From positions 1-32,346 of the forward strand of contig JAJZEG010000225.1 of NCBI GenBank assembly GCA_021828605.1: a stretch of 32,346 bases of DNA, given 5' to 3'. Made by a program: the position numbers and the translations under genes. Numbering within the stretch: the stretch's first letter is position 1; each line of letters opens with the position of its first letter. Below are positions 22,884-32,246 of this stretch, piece by piece. The DNA is from Pseudomonadota bacterium (lineage in GTDB: Bacteria; Pseudomonadota; Alphaproteobacteria; Acetobacterales; Acetobacteraceae). The notes beneath the pieces were generated by a model. It searched no databases and was not told the origin of the DNA. It worked only from the letters and a program-made list of their open reading frames with translations.

Positions 22884-23830
22884 TAGCGCAGCAAATACAC
22901 CGCGAATAATCCCTCCGCGTCGGTCCAGACCCGGTCGGTGCGCCATCCTGCGCGGCTGGCCAGGGCTTGGAAGCGCGGGACGGCGTATTTATGGCTGTTT
23001 TCGGTGTGAATCGTCTCGCCCGCATTAAAGCGGATCATGGTGTCGCCGAGCCGGACGGTTTGGGCCATTTGGCTGCGCAAATGCATTTCAATCCGGTGCA
23101 ATGCCGCGTTCCAGATAATCTGGTGGGTGAAGGTTTCGACAACGAAATCGGCGTCCGCCTCGCGGTTCAAGCGCGTCAGCAGGTTCAAATTGAACTGCGC
23201 GGTCACCCCGGCGGCGTCATCATAGGCCGGGATCAGCCGGGCGGGTGATTTCTCCAAATCGACCCCGATAATCAACGAGCCTTGCGCCCCGAGTTGCGCC
23301 TTGGCGCGCAGCAGAAACATCAGCGCCGCCTCAGGCTCCAAATTGCCGATGGTCGAGCCGGGGAAAAATCCAATGCGCTCCGCACCGATACCAGGCGGCA
23401 GCGCCACCGGCTGCATGAAATCAGCGGCGACCGGCACCACCTCCAGACCCGGATGGCTGCTGGCCATCCGCGCGTGCAGCGCATCGAGCGCCGCCTCGGC
23501 GATATCGATGGGCACATAGCGCGCGGGGGCGAGGGCGGGGATCAACAAAGCCGCCTTCGCTTCATCGCTCGCGCCATATTCGATCAAATCAGCGCCCGCA
23601 GGCAAAAATTCGGCCAATTCCGGGGCAATTCGCCGCAAAATCGCGGTTTCGCTGCGGGTCAAATAATATTCGGGCAGGTTGGTAATCGCGTTGAACAAGG
23701 CGCAGCCTTGCGCATCGTAGAATAATTTCGGCGGCAGGGTTTTCGGCGTGGCGGTTAATCCCGACAAGGCCGCGATCCGCACCGGATCATCCGCGATGTC
23801 GTTCAGCCGTGCGCGCTGGGCCCGATCCAT
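22883..23830 (-). CDS. egtD: L-histidine N-alpha-methyltransferase (EgtD)
   Basis: EgtD transfers three methyl groups from S-adenosylmethionine to the amino nitrogen of histidine, giving hercynine, the first step to ergothioneine. The 315-residue protein has the family opening PKLFYDAQGCALFNAITNLPEYYLTRSETAIL, the SAM-binding region LIEYGASDEAKAALLI, and GFFPGSTIGNLEP. Near the C-terminus GETIHTENSHKY holds the histidine-binding Glu and neighbours. The ATG at 23830 lies two bases after the egtB stop; a TTG six bases earlier is an alternative. Hairpins follow the stop. Confidence 0.94.
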   Translation of the reverse strand: MDRAQRARLNDIADDPVRIAALSGLTATPKTLPPKLFYDAQGCALFNAITNLPEYYLTRSETAILRRIAPELAEFLPAGADLIEYGASDEAKAALLIPALAPARYVPIDIAEAALDALHARMASSHPGLEVVPVAADFMQPVALPPGIGAERIGFFPGSTIGNLEPEAALMFLLRAKAQLGAQGSLIIGVDLEKSPARLIPAYDDAAGVTAQFNLNLLTRLNREADADFVVETFTHQIIWNAALHRIEMHLRSQMAQTVRLGDTMIRFNAGETIHTENSHKYAVPRFQALASRAGWRTDRVWTDAEGLFAVYLLR

Positions 23831-23832
23831 GC

Positions 23833-25071
23833 TCAATAATCCTGCGCCAGCCGCAATCCGGAAAATTGCCAGCGTTTATCGGGGTGAAAGAAATTCCGGT
23901 AGCTCGCCCGCTGATGTCCGGCAGGGGTCGCGGCGGAGCCGCCCCGCAGCACCATCTGATTGATCATGAATTTACCGTTATATTCGCCAATCGCGCCGGT
24001 AACCGGGCGGAACCCCGGATAGGGCCGATAGGCGCTCTCGGTCCATTGCCATACCGACCCGGTCATCGCGCGCAGGCGCGGATCACCGCAGGCCGCTTCC
24101 CATTCCGCCTCGCTCGGCAGGCGCGCGCCCGAGCCCAGCTTCCCCGCCCAACGCGCCAAGGCATCGGCCTCATACCAGGAGATATGCGCAAGCGGTGCGC
24201 GCGGATCAACCAACGCAGCACCACCCGGCCCAAAGCCGTGCCATTGCCCATCCAGTTGCCGCCAATAAAGCGGCGCGCGCCAATCTTCGGCTTGCACCAG
24301 CGCCCAGCCATCCGCCATCCACAGGCTCGGCGTCTGGTAGCCACCATCGGCGATGAAATCGCGCATCAACCCACAACGCACCACCGAGCGCGCCAGGCGA
24401 TACGGCTCCAGCCAAACCTTATGGCGCGGTGTTTCATTATCAAAGTGAAATTCTTCACCCCGATGACCAATCTCGATCAACCCGCCGTCAAACGACACCC
24501 ACTCCTCACGCGCATCATCGCCGTCATCTATGGGCAAAGCCCAGCCGGGAATCGCTGCGGGCAGCAGCGGGTTTTGCGAAAAAGCGTGGGTGATATCGGT
24601 GATCAGCAATTCCTGATGTTGCTGCTCATGATTGAGCCCCAGCGTCACCAGTTCAGTCACGTCAGACCCTGCGCTAGCCAATAAATCCTGCATCGCCCGA
24701 TCCACATAAGCCCGATAATCGCGCACCCGCGCTGCATCGGGCCGGGTGATCATGCCGCGCGCCCCGCGCGCCTGGCGCGGCCCGACCGCCTCGTAATAGG
24801 AATTGAACAAAAACCCGAAATCCGGGTCAAATATCTGATAATCAGGCAGGGTTGCGCACAGCACGAAATGCTCAAAAAACCAGGTCGTATGCGCCAGATG
24901 CCATTTGGCCGGGCTAGCATCCGGCATCGATTGCAGCGCCTGATCCTCGGCGCTTAAAGCCGCCGCCAGCCGGTCGCTATGGGTCCGCACCGCGATAAAC
25001 TGGCCGAGCAGTCCAATCTCTCCGGCCCGTTCTGGCGCCGCCATCCAGCGCGTGGTCACCTGCATATCCAT
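23833..25071 (-). CDS. egtB: Ergothioneine biosynthesis protein EgtB (hercynine sulfoxide synthase)
   Basis: EgtB is a non-haem iron enzyme that joins hercynine to a cysteine-type thiol with oxygen, forming the sulfoxide intermediate. The 412-residue protein has an N-terminal DinB-like domain with the three iron ligands, His61 in KWHLAHTTWFFE and His148/His152 in LNHEQQHQE, and a C-terminal FGE-sulfatase-like domain (PSEAEWEAACG, VWQWTESAYRPYPGF, MVLRGGS). The start at 25071 follows AGGGA by nine bases; a TTG at 25095 would add eight residues but lies upstream of that site. egtC and egtE are not next to it, so thiol choice and C-S cleavage depend on genes elsewhere. Confidence 0.95.
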   Translation of the reverse strand: MDMQVTTRWMAAPERAGEIGLLGQFIAVRTHSDRLAAALSAEDQALQSMPDASPAKWHLAHTTWFFEHFVLCATLPDYQIFDPDFGFLFNSYYEAVGPRQARGARGMITRPDAARVRDYRAYVDRAMQDLLASAGSDVTELVTLGLNHEQQHQELLITDITHAFSQNPLLPAAIPGWALPIDDGDDAREEWVSFDGGLIEIGHRGEEFHFDNETPRHKVWLEPYRLARSVVRCGLMRDFIADGGYQTPSLWMADGWALVQAEDWRAPLYWRQLDGQWHGFGPGGAALVDPRAPLAHISWYEADALARWAGKLGSGARLPSEAEWEAACGDPRLRAMTGSVWQWTESAYRPYPGFRPVTGAIGEYNGKFMINQMVLRGGSAATPAGHQRASYRNFFHPDKRWQFSGLRLAQDY

Positions 25072-25082
25072 CGATTGCGTTC

Positions 25083-25154
25083 CCTGATCGTTCAATCCGG
25101 CTTGTGCAGCATCATATCAATATGAACGATGCGCTGCACAAGATACCGATCAGG
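25083..25154 (-). promoter_or_regulatory. Nested inverted repeat in the egtB leader, overlapping its ribosome-binding site
   Basis: Outer arms CCTGATCG (25083-25090) and CGATCAGG (25147-25154) enclose CTTGTGCAGC (25101-25110) and GCTGCACAAG (25133-25142). Inside is a further dyad TCATAT-CA-ATATGA (25112-25125). All arms are perfect. On the minus strand the last arm contains AGG of the egtB ribosome-binding site (AGGGA, 25085-25081), so the folded RNA could hide it. It fills most of the 103-base gap after the dsrE-like gene. Confidence 0.6.
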
Positions 25155-25174
25155 TTCGGCGCCTTATCGATTAG

Positions 25175-25660
25175 TCAAGGTTTAATGTACGCAAATCCAT
25201 GCTGTTCGAGCTGCACAATCCGGATCACCCCGGCGGGCACAATCACCGGTTGGGGCAACAATACTGGCATATGTCCCAATTTCCGCGCCATCGCCTCCAT
25301 GGTATTGTGGCAGGCATCGAACTCAACCCCTTCGGCGGCCATGGATTCAATCCGCTTCGCGTCGGGACTATGGGCGAGCAGCATGTTCAGTCCGGGGCCG
25401 AACGCCACCACCACGATCTGGATTTTATCCGGTCCCATATAATCCAGCATGTTTTGGACATTATTCAAGACCAGCGTCCAACGCTTGGGTTTATTCTGAT
25501 CGACCTGGATCACCACATGCGCATGCGCGAACGGATGCTGTTGCAAAAAGCTTGGCTGGTTGAACTTGAAGCTCTTTAGCATCGAAGGATTAGCGTGCGC
25601 GCTCCCGACCATGCCGCAAGCGAGTGCGGCTAATCCCCATCGGCGCCAATTTTTGATCAT
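25175..25660 (-). CDS. Exported DsrE/F-family protein
   Basis: A 161-residue protein with a signal peptide (about residues 1-23, ending SAHA) and a DsrE/F/DrsH-type sulfur-relay fold: VVIQVDQNKPKRWTLVLNNVQNML, IQIVVVAFGPGLNMLLA, and a conserved Cys in GVEFDACHNTMEAM near residue 117. In DsrE relatives this Cys can carry sulfur; periplasmic members are common and mostly uncharacterised. GGGAGGGG lies eight bases before the ATG. It is directly upstream of egtB on the same strand, which hints at a sulfur-related link, but this is only context. Confidence 0.85.
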   Translation of the reverse strand: MIKNWRRWGLAALACGMVGSAHANPSMLKSFKFNQPSFLQQHPFAHAHVVIQVDQNKPKRWTLVLNNVQNMLDYMGPDKIQIVVVAFGPGLNMLLAHSPDAKRIESMAAEGVEFDACHNTMEAMARKLGHMPVLLPQPVIVPAGVIRIVQLEQHGFAYIKP

Positions 25661-25791
25661 GCGATTTTCCCCTCCCTGATCGCCCCGCTGATAGCTCGGC
25701 GAGAAACGATACCGAGATTACGGTCGTGATGCAAAGCAGATCGGCGCCCGCGCCAATGGTGATGCCGCGCATTTCCCGCTACCGCTCGATC

Positions 25792-26991
25792 ATGAGCAAT
25801 GCGCCAGAGTTGGGTCATCCGCACAATCAAGCGCTGCGCAATGCGATTTTGCTGGCTGGGATTTTATTGATCGCGAGTAATTTGCGCCCGGCCATTACCT
25901 CGGTCTCGCCTGTGCTCGGCCTGTTGCGCACCGATTTCGGCCTGAATGCGTATGGCGAAACCGCCCTGGCCACGATCCCGGTGGTCTGTTTCGCTGGCTT
26001 CGCCCCCGCTGCTTTGCCCCTGCAACGCTGGCTCGGCGTCGAGCGCACCACCCAATGGCTGCTTTTCGCGCTGGTCGCGGGTCTTGCCCTCCGCCTGACC
26101 GGGGGTGCGGTCAGCTTGTTTGGCGGCACCGCGCTGGCCACCGCGGCCTTGGCAATGGGCAATGTGTTGTTGCCCGCCATCGTCAAACGCGATTTTCCGC
26201 ATCGGGTCGGGCTAGTGACTGGCCTCTATGTGACGGTGCTGAATGCCGCCGCCGCCACCGGCTCGGCGATTGCCGTGCCGCTCGCGCGCCAAGCGGGCTG
26301 GCGCGCACCACTCGGCTTTTGGCTGATCCCGGCGATCGCCGCCGCGCTGATGTGGCTGCCGCAGCTGCGCCACGGCGCGCATCGGTTGAAACTGGCGCAT
26401 CGCAGCGGGGCATTCGCCGCGCTAAGCCGCCAGAAACTGGCTTGGCAGGTCGCGATTTTTATGGGCATGCAGTCAATGGGGTTTTATTCGATCCTGTCCT
26501 GGCTGCCGAGCATTCTGCGCGCCCATGGCGTCAGCGCGGTGCAGTCGGGCCTGATGCTGTCCTCAACCATGTTGATCGCCATCCCGATCTCGCTGCTCAC
26601 CCCGGCGATTGCCGCGCGCAGGCCGGATCAACGCCTGCTGCTCGGCGGGGTGATGGCGAGCTGTGCCATTGGCTATTTGCTGATTTTGCTCGCCCCGCGC
26701 CTGCTCGGCTGGCCCGCGATGCTGTTCATCGGGGTGGGGCAGGGGGCGGCATTCCCGCTCGCTTTGACCCTGATCGTGCTGCGCAGCAAAGACAGCACCA
26801 CCGCGATGGGCCTATCGGCCTTCGCCCAATCGATTGGCTATGCGATTTCCATCGCCGGACCGCTCGGCATGGGCGCGATCCATGCCGCGACCGGCAGTTG
26901 GATCGCCGCCCTGTTATTCCTGCTCTCGACCTTGATTTTCGCCAGCTGGAGCGGTTTCGCCGCTGCGGGAAACCGCACGCTCAGCCTGTAG
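25792..26991 (+). CDS. MFS transporter, CynX/NimT-like
   Basis: A 399-residue major-facilitator protein with about twelve helices. The opening LLAGILLIASNLRPAITSVSPVL is typical of the cyanate-permease-like (CynX/NimT/YycB) group, and GNVLLPAIVKRDFPHRVGLVTGLYVT in the fourth helix region supports this. Substrates in the group are small polar molecules such as cyanate or nitroimidazoles; none can be assigned. The start is uncertain: the ATG at 25792 fits family length, but there is no good ribosome-binding site, and earlier in-frame ATGs exist at 25726 onward. Its 3' end overlaps the convergent mccA end by 11 bases. Confidence 0.87.
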   Translation: MSNAPELGHPHNQALRNAILLAGILLIASNLRPAITSVSPVLGLLRTDFGLNAYGETALATIPVVCFAGFAPAALPLQRWLGVERTTQWLLFALVAGLALRLTGGAVSLFGGTALATAALAMGNVLLPAIVKRDFPHRVGLVTGLYVTVLNAAAATGSAIAVPLARQAGWRAPLGFWLIPAIAAALMWLPQLRHGAHRLKLAHRSGAFAALSRQKLAWQVAIFMGMQSMGFYSILSWLPSILRAHGVSAVQSGLMLSSTMLIAIPISLLTPAIAARRPDQRLLLGGVMASCAIGYLLILLAPRLLGWPAMLFIGVGQGAAFPLALTLIVLRSKDSTTAMGLSAFAQSIGYAISIAGPLGMGAIHAATGSWIAALLFLLSTLIFASWSGFAAAGNRTLSL

Positions 26992-28999
26992 GCGGCTCAG
27001 CCAGCGGCCCACTCAGCGGATCAATCCGTGCGAGTTCCGCCCCGGCTTCGACCAGCGCACCGACCGCGCCATCGATCAGCGCCACCACCCCATCGGCGGG
27101 CGCCACCACCCGCATTTGCACCTTCATTGCCTCTAACAAAAACAACAAATCACCCTTGCTGACGACATCATTCAACCCGACCGCGACCTGTAATATTTTC
27201 CCCGGCATCGGCGCGCGCACCGAACGATCCAGCGCCGTTTCGCGCGCAGCACCTGCATAAGGGTCAACCAGGGTCAGGCTACAGCGCACCCCGGCCTCAT
27301 GCACAATCAGCGTATCGCCCGCGCGCACCACACTGACCGAGCGGCTTTCACCATCCAACGTCAACGCCAACCGATCCGGGGCCAAAGCTTGAGCGCGAAC
27401 GCTCATACGGATGGTGTCTATTTCCAGATCGAACCGATCATCGGCCAGCGGATAAATTCGCAACCGATAGGTCGTTGTTTCATCGCGGAGTGAAAAATCC
27501 TGATATCCAACGCCATTCACCCGAAACGCCGACGCACTGCCCCAGGGCGAATCCGGGTCCGCCGGATCAATGCGCACCGGTGCTAAATCGGCTAAATACC
27601 GCGCTGCGGCGGCGGCCAAAATTCGCGGCGTCGCCTGCGCCTCTGGCGCTAACAACACCGCCTCATGCCGACCAATAAAGCCGGTATCCAGCTGGGCTTG
27701 CGCAAAATCAGCCAACCCCGCAATCCGGCGCAGGAGCGTCAAATTACTGCGCACCCCTTCGATTTCGGTCTCCGCCAGCGCATGGGTCAGCATGCGCACC
27801 GCCGCCGCCCGGTCCGGGCCATGCACAATCAGTTTCGCCAGCATCGGGTCGTAATGGATGCTCACCGCATCGCCAACGCGCACACCGCTTTCGATCCGTG
27901 CGTTATCAGGCCAGCGTAAATGCGAAATAACCCCAGTCGAGGGCGCAAAATCATGCGCCGGATCTTCGGCATAAAGCCGCACCTCAATCGCATGACCGTC
28001 AATGCGCACATCATCCTGACGGCAGGGCAGGGGTTCGCCCGCAGCGACCCGGAATTGCCATTCGACCAAATCAAGCCCGGTAATCGCCTCGGTCACCGGA
28101 TGCTCAACCTGCAAGCGGGTGTTCATTTCCATGAAGTAAAACGCATCACCTTCGACAATGAACTCCACCGTCCCCGCACCGACATAGCCAATCGCGCGCG
28201 CCGCCGCACAGGCCGCATCGCCCATCGCCCGCCTGCGCGCCAGCGTCATAAACGGTGCTGGCGCTTCCTCGATGATTTTCTGATGCCGTCGTTGGATCGA
28301 GCAATCACGCTCGAATAATGAAATCACGTTCCCCTGCTGATCGGCGAAAACCTGAATTTCAATATGGCGGGGCCGGGTCAAATAACGCTCAATCAGCACC
28401 CGTTGATCGCCGAACGCAGCCAGGGCCTCGCCTTGCGCTAACGCCAAAGCCTCAGCAAAATCCTCGGCGCGTTCAACAATGCGCATCCCTTTGCCACCAC
28501 CGCCCGCCGAGGCTTTGATCAAGACCGGAAAGCCGATACGCGCGGCTTCATCAGCGAGCAGGCCAGGTGTTTGATCGGTGCCATGATAGCCCGGCACCAG
28601 CGGCACGCCTGATTTTTGCATCAATTCCTTGGCCGCCGCTTTCGAGCCCATCGCGCGGATCGCAGCCGCAGGGGGCCCGATAAAAACCAGCCCGGCTTGC
28701 GCGCAGGCTTGCGCGAATTCCGCATTCTCGCTGAGAAAACCATAACCCGGATGCACCGCATCGGCACCGGCTTGATGGGCGGCGGCGATGAGTTTTGCCC
28801 CATCCAAATAGCTCTCGCGCGCCGGTGCCGCGCCAATCGCATAGGCTGCATCAGCGTCCTGCACATGCGCTGAAGTCGCATCCGCCTCGGAATAAACCGC
28901 GATGCAGCCAATGCCCATTTTGCGCGCGGTGCGCATCACCCGCCGCGCAATCTCCCCACGATTAGCCACCAACACCGAACGGATTGGGGAAATTGTCAT
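26981..28999 (-). CDS. mccA: 3-Methylcrotonyl-CoA carboxylase alpha subunit (biotin carboxylase/BCCP)
   Basis: The alpha subunit carboxylates biotin with ATP and bicarbonate for leucine breakdown. The 672-residue protein has the biotin carboxylase domain (about 5-450: VLVANRGEIARRV, ATP-grasp ASAGGGGKGMRIV, MNTRLQVEHPVTE), a linker and a C-terminal biotinyl domain with Lys626 in LEAMKVQMR. The order next to a liuC-like hydratase and mccB points to methylcrotonyl-CoA rather than acetyl- or propionyl-CoA. Its start overlaps the liuC stop (ATGA). Confidence 0.92.
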   Translation of the reverse strand: MTISPIRSVLVANRGEIARRVMRTARKMGIGCIAVYSEADATSAHVQDADAAYAIGAAPARESYLDGAKLIAAAHQAGADAVHPGYGFLSENAEFAQACAQAGLVFIGPPAAAIRAMGSKAAAKELMQKSGVPLVPGYHGTDQTPGLLADEAARIGFPVLIKASAGGGGKGMRIVERAEDFAEALALAQGEALAAFGDQRVLIERYLTRPRHIEIQVFADQQGNVISLFERDCSIQRRHQKIIEEAPAPFMTLARRRAMGDAACAAARAIGYVGAGTVEFIVEGDAFYFMEMNTRLQVEHPVTEAITGLDLVEWQFRVAAGEPLPCRQDDVRIDGHAIEVRLYAEDPAHDFAPSTGVISHLRWPDNARIESGVRVGDAVSIHYDPMLAKLIVHGPDRAAAVRMLTHALAETEIEGVRSNLTLLRRIAGLADFAQAQLDTGFIGRHEAVLLAPEAQATPRILAAAAARYLADLAPVRIDPADPDSPWGSASAFRVNGVGYQDFSLRDETTTYRLRIYPLADDRFDLEIDTIRMSVRAQALAPDRLALTLDGESRSVSVVRAGDTLIVHEAGVRCSLTLVDPYAGAARETALDRSVRAPMPGKILQVAVGLNDVVSKGDLLFLLEAMKVQMRVVAPADGVVALIDGAVGALVEAGAELARIDPLSGPLAEPPTG

Positions 29000-29793
29000 G
29001 ATTTTGCTCCGGATTTTACAAAAGCGGGCCTGCGGCGTTGCAAAAACGCTTCCACTCCTTCGCGCCCCTCAGCGCCAGCGCGCTGGCGCGCGATCAAAAG
29101 CTGGGTTTCACCCATGAGGTCGGCATCAATCGCCCGATGGGAAACGGTGCGGATCAGAGCCTTGGAGGCGGCTTGCGCACCCGGCCCCCCTTGGGCCAAG
29201 TGATCTAACATCGCGTTTGTCGCCGCCTCCAGCGCCTCTGGCTCGACCATCTGATGCACCAGCCCCAGCTGCAACGCGGTCGCGGCGTCAAAAATCTCAG
29301 CGGTCAAAAAATACCGCCGGGCGGCGCGCGCACCAATGGCGGCCACCGCATAAGGGCTGATCACGGCGGGGATCAGCCCCAATTTGACTTCGGAAAAACA
29401 GAATTTCGCGCTCGGCACCGCGATTGCGATATCACAACAGGCCACCAAACCAACCCCGCCGCCAAATGCCGATCCCTGGACCATGGCAATGGTCGGCATG
29501 GGCAAAACATCAAGCTGGTGCATAAGGGTTGCCAAGCCACCGGCATCGGTGATGTTTTCCGCCATCGAATAGCTGGCCATTCGGCGCATCCAGGCTAAAT
29601 CAGCGCCCGCCGAAAAACTCTTGCCGGCCGCGCGCAGCACCAAAGCCCGCAGGTCCGGCATCGCGGCTAAGCGCGCCAGATGATCATTGAATTGGGCAAT
29701 CATCGCGTCATCGAACGCGTTATGCACCTCAGCCCGGTTCAAAGTGAGAGTCGCCACCGCGTCATTGATGGTGAGTATAACAGCATCGTTCAT
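28996..29793 (-). CDS. liuC: Methylglutaconyl-CoA hydratase (enoyl-CoA hydratase family)
   Basis: Hydrates 3-methylglutaconyl-CoA to HMG-CoA, the step after the carboxylase. The 265-residue crotonase-fold protein has the oxyanion-hole segments FSAGADLAWM and SAFGGGVGLVACCDIA, and FCFSEVKLGLIPAVISPY, which is the pattern of the methylglutaconyl subgroup. The start is set at 29793, four bases after the mccB stop; a longer frame starts inside mccB. It sits between the two carboxylase subunit genes. Confidence 0.9.
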   Translation of the reverse strand: MNDAVILTINDAVATLTLNRAEVHNAFDDAMIAQFNDHLARLAAMPDLRALVLRAAGKSFSAGADLAWMRRMASYSMAENITDAGGLATLMHQLDVLPMPTIAMVQGSAFGGGVGLVACCDIAIAVPSAKFCFSEVKLGLIPAVISPYAVAAIGARAARRYFLTAEIFDAATALQLGLVHQMVEPEALEAATNAMLDHLAQGGPGAQAASKALIRTVSHRAIDADLMGETQLLIARQRAGAEGREGVEAFLQRRRPAFVKSGAKS

Positions 29794-29797
29794 GACA

Positions 29798-31405
29798 TCA
29801 CATCCGAAACAAGCCAAAGCGCGTCGGCTCAGCGGGTGCGTTGAGCGCCGCCGAGAGGCCGAGGGCGAGCACCATGCGGGTATCGGTCGGATCGATCACC
29901 CCATCATCCCACAGCCGCGCGCTGGCGTAGTAAGGCTCGCCCTGCGCCTCATATTGCGCCTCAATCGGCGCGCGAAACGCGGCCTCGTCGGCGGCGTCCC
30001 ACTGACCGCCTTTGGCCTCGATATTATCGCGCCGCACCTGCGCTAACACCGATGCCGCTTGCGGCCCGCCCATCACCGAAATCCGCGCATTCGGCCACAT
30101 CCATAAAAACCGCGGATCATAGGCCCGCCCGCACATGCCGTAATTGCCAGCGCCAAACGATCCGCCAATAATCACGGTAAATTTTGGCACCTTCGCGGTC
30201 GCCACCGCCGTCACCAGCTTGGCACCATCCTTGGCAATGCCCCCTGCCTCATAGCGGCGCCCGACCATGAAGCCGGTGATATTTTGCAAAAACACCAAAG
30301 GGATTTGCCGTTGCGCACAAAGCTCGATGAAATGCGCGCCTTTGAGGGCGGATTCAGAAAATAACACGCCGTTATTCGCGATAATTCCCACCGGATAGCC
30401 CCAAATCCGCGCGAAGCCGGTGACCAAGGTGGTGCCGTAGCGGGGCTTGAACTCATCAAGCGCGCTGTCATCGACGATGCGCGCAATCACCTCGCGCACA
30501 TCAAAAGGCGTGCTCAATTCGGGCGGGATGATCCCGTATAAATCAGCCGGATCATAAAGCGGCGGCCGGGGAGCTATGCGATCAGCCATGCCGTACTTGC
30601 CCCGGTTCAACCCGCCAATGATCCCGCGCGCCAGGCCGAGCGCGTGCGCATCGTTTTCGGCAAAATGATCGGCCACGCCGGAAATGCGGGTATGCACATC
30701 CGCCCCGCCCAATTCCTCCGCCGTCACAATCTCGCCGGTCGCCGCCTTCACTAACGGCGGTCCACCCAGAAAAATCGTGCCTTGCTCGCGCACGATGATG
30801 CTCTGATCGGCCATCGCGGGCACATAGGCGCCACCCGCCGTACACGAGCCCATCACCACCGCGATTTGCGCAATCCCGGCTGCCGACATCGTCGCCTGAT
30901 TATAAAAAATCCGGCCAAAATGCTCACGATCGGGAAACACCTCATCCTGGTTGGGCAAATTCGCCCCGCCAGAATCGACCAGATAAATGCACGGCAGATT
31001 ATTTTGCGCCGCCACCGCTTGCGCGCGTAAATGTTTCTTCACCGTCAGCGGAAAATAGGTGCCGCCTTTCACCGTCGCGTCATTGGCGATAATCACGCAT
31101 TCGCGCCCGGCCACCCGACCAATGCCGGTAATAATCCCGGCCGAGGGCACCTCGCCGCCATACAGACCCTGTGCGGCGAGTTGGCCGAGTTCAAGGAAAG
31201 GCGATGCCGGATCGATCAGGCTTCTAATCCGGTCGCGCGGCAGTAATTTCCCGCGCGCCAGATGTTTTTCGCGCGCAGCCTTCCCGCCGCCTTCCCTGAT
31301 TTGCGCGACCGTCGCGCGCAGCCGTGCGACTAAATCGGTCATCGCCGCCTGATTGGTTTGAAACGCTGAACTGCGGCGGTCGATTGCGGTCGGGATCGGG
31401 GTCAT
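29798..31405 (-). CDS. mccB: 3-Methylcrotonyl-CoA carboxylase beta subunit (carboxyltransferase)
   Basis: Transfers carboxyl from biotin to 3-methylcrotonyl-CoA. The 535-residue length equals that usual for MCC beta. Both halves of the carboxyltransferase fold are present: [31 protein letters not shown] and [17 protein letters not shown] in the first, and [26 protein letters not shown] with [20 protein letters not shown] in the second. These strings are characteristic of MCC rather than propionyl-CoA carboxylase. It is the first gene of the liu unit here; isovaleryl-CoA dehydrogenase, HMG-CoA lyase and LiuR are not in the window. Confidence 0.95.
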   Translation of the reverse strand: MTPIPTAIDRRSSAFQTNQAAMTDLVARLRATVAQIREGGGKAAREKHLARGKLLPRDRIRSLIDPASPFLELGQLAAQGLYGGEVPSAGIITGIGRVAGRECVIIANDATVKGGTYFPLTVKKHLRAQAVAAQNNLPCIYLVDSGGANLPNQDEVFPDREHFGRIFYNQATMSAAGIAQIAVVMGSCTAGGAYVPAMADQSIIVREQGTIFLGGPPLVKAATGEIVTAEELGGADVHTRISGVADHFAENDAHALGLARGIIGGLNRGKYGMADRIAPRPPLYDPADLYGIIPPELSTPFDVREVIARIVDDSALDEFKPRYGTTLVTGFARIWGYPVGIIANNGVLFSESALKGAHFIELCAQRQIPLVFLQNITGFMVGRRYEAGGIAKDGAKLVTAVATAKVPKFTVIIGGSFGAGNYGMCGRAYDPRFLWMWPNARISVMGGPQAASVLAQVRRDNIEAKGGQWDAADEAAFRAPIEAQYEAQGEPYYASARLWDDGVIDPTDTRMVLALGLSAALNAPAEPTRFGLFRM

Positions 31406-31432
31406 GACGCGAAACCTCGCCTTACCGGCTGA

Positions 31433-32224
31433 TTATCCGTGATTATTTTCATGGGTTATTTTATTGCGCGGATCATCGCCGCCGACAAGGGTGCGTCTCC
31501 GCTTCAGCGCGATCAGCGCCAGCGCGACCAGCACGGGCGGCCCATCCCACACATAGCGTCGCGCCAATCGCCTTGGCTCCAGCGCCAGCCGCCACGCCCA
31601 TTCGAGTGCGAGTGCGCGAATCCAAGCGGGCGCACGCCGGATCCGCCGCGCCGCAAATAAAGGGGCGGCGCCGACGCAAAGGCCAAGTCCGGTCGCATCG
31701 CCCGCTTGGGCGATGGCATAAGCCAGCCGTTCCTGGCGCGGCGAGCCGACGGCCAGCAACACCAAGGCGGCCTGCTGTGCGCGCACCACAGCACAGACCC
31801 GCGCAAAGGCCACCGAGTCGGTATCCAGCCCCATCGGTGGTTGATAATGCTCAATCACCAAATGATCGAACCGCACAGCAAGCGCCTGCGCATCCGCCTC
31901 ACTCAGCCCGACCAGCAACACCGATGATCCGCGCGGTAGCCGGGCCAGGAGCTGCGCGGTCAAATCCGCCCCGGTCACCACCGATACGGGCTGGCGTCCC
32001 AGCCGCCGCAGTAAAACGCCAATCACCTCAGAATCGAGCAAACACAGCCACGCCGCCGCATAGGCCGGTCGCAGAGGCGGATCGCGCCGCAGCCGTGCTA
32101 AATGATCGGTGTTCGGCGTTACCACATAGGCAAAGGCCGCCGCCGGATCGCGAGCGCGGCAAAGCTCAACCGCTTGCTCAAGACTAAGCGGCGCAAACCC
32201 CACCCCGAACAGCTCCAGCGTCAT
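31433..32224 (-). CDS. WecG/TagA/CpsF family glycosyltransferase
   Basis: A 263-residue protein with family marks: YVVTPNTDHLARLRRDP near residues 34-50, LLDSEVIGVLLRRLG, VTGADLTAQLL, LLVGLSEADAQALA, and AVGSPRQERLAYA near 155-170. Members move N-acetylmannosaminuronic acid, N-acetylmannosamine or related sugars onto lipid carriers for surface polysaccharide. An Arg-rich, hydrophobic C-terminal part suggests membrane association. The ATG at 32224 follows GGAA by eight bases and lies 22 bases after the upstream gene's stop; a further ATG at 32287 would overlap that gene. mccB starts 27 bases beyond its stop. Confidence 0.9.
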   Translation of the reverse strand: MTLELFGVGFAPLSLEQAVELCRARDPAAAFAYVVTPNTDHLARLRRDPPLRPAYAAAWLCLLDSEVIGVLLRRLGRQPVSVVTGADLTAQLLARLPRGSSVLLVGLSEADAQALAVRFDHLVIEHYQPPMGLDTDSVAFARVCAVVRAQQAALVLLAVGSPRQERLAYAIAQAGDATGLGLCVGAAPLFAARRIRRAPAWIRALALEWAWRLALEPRRLARRYVWDGPPVLVALALIALKRRRTLVGGDDPRNKITHENNHG

Positions 32225-32246
32225 CGCGTGTTCCAAGGTTAAATGA

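Noticed and set aside
23809..24684. A 291-residue plus-strand frame opposite egtB
   Set aside because: egtB is certain from its iron ligands and C-terminal domain; the opposite frame has no recognisable domain.
26055..27260. A 401-residue plus-strand frame over the MFS gene and the mccA end
   Set aside because: It overlaps two well-supported genes in another frame and has the Arg/Ala-rich composition of a shadow frame.
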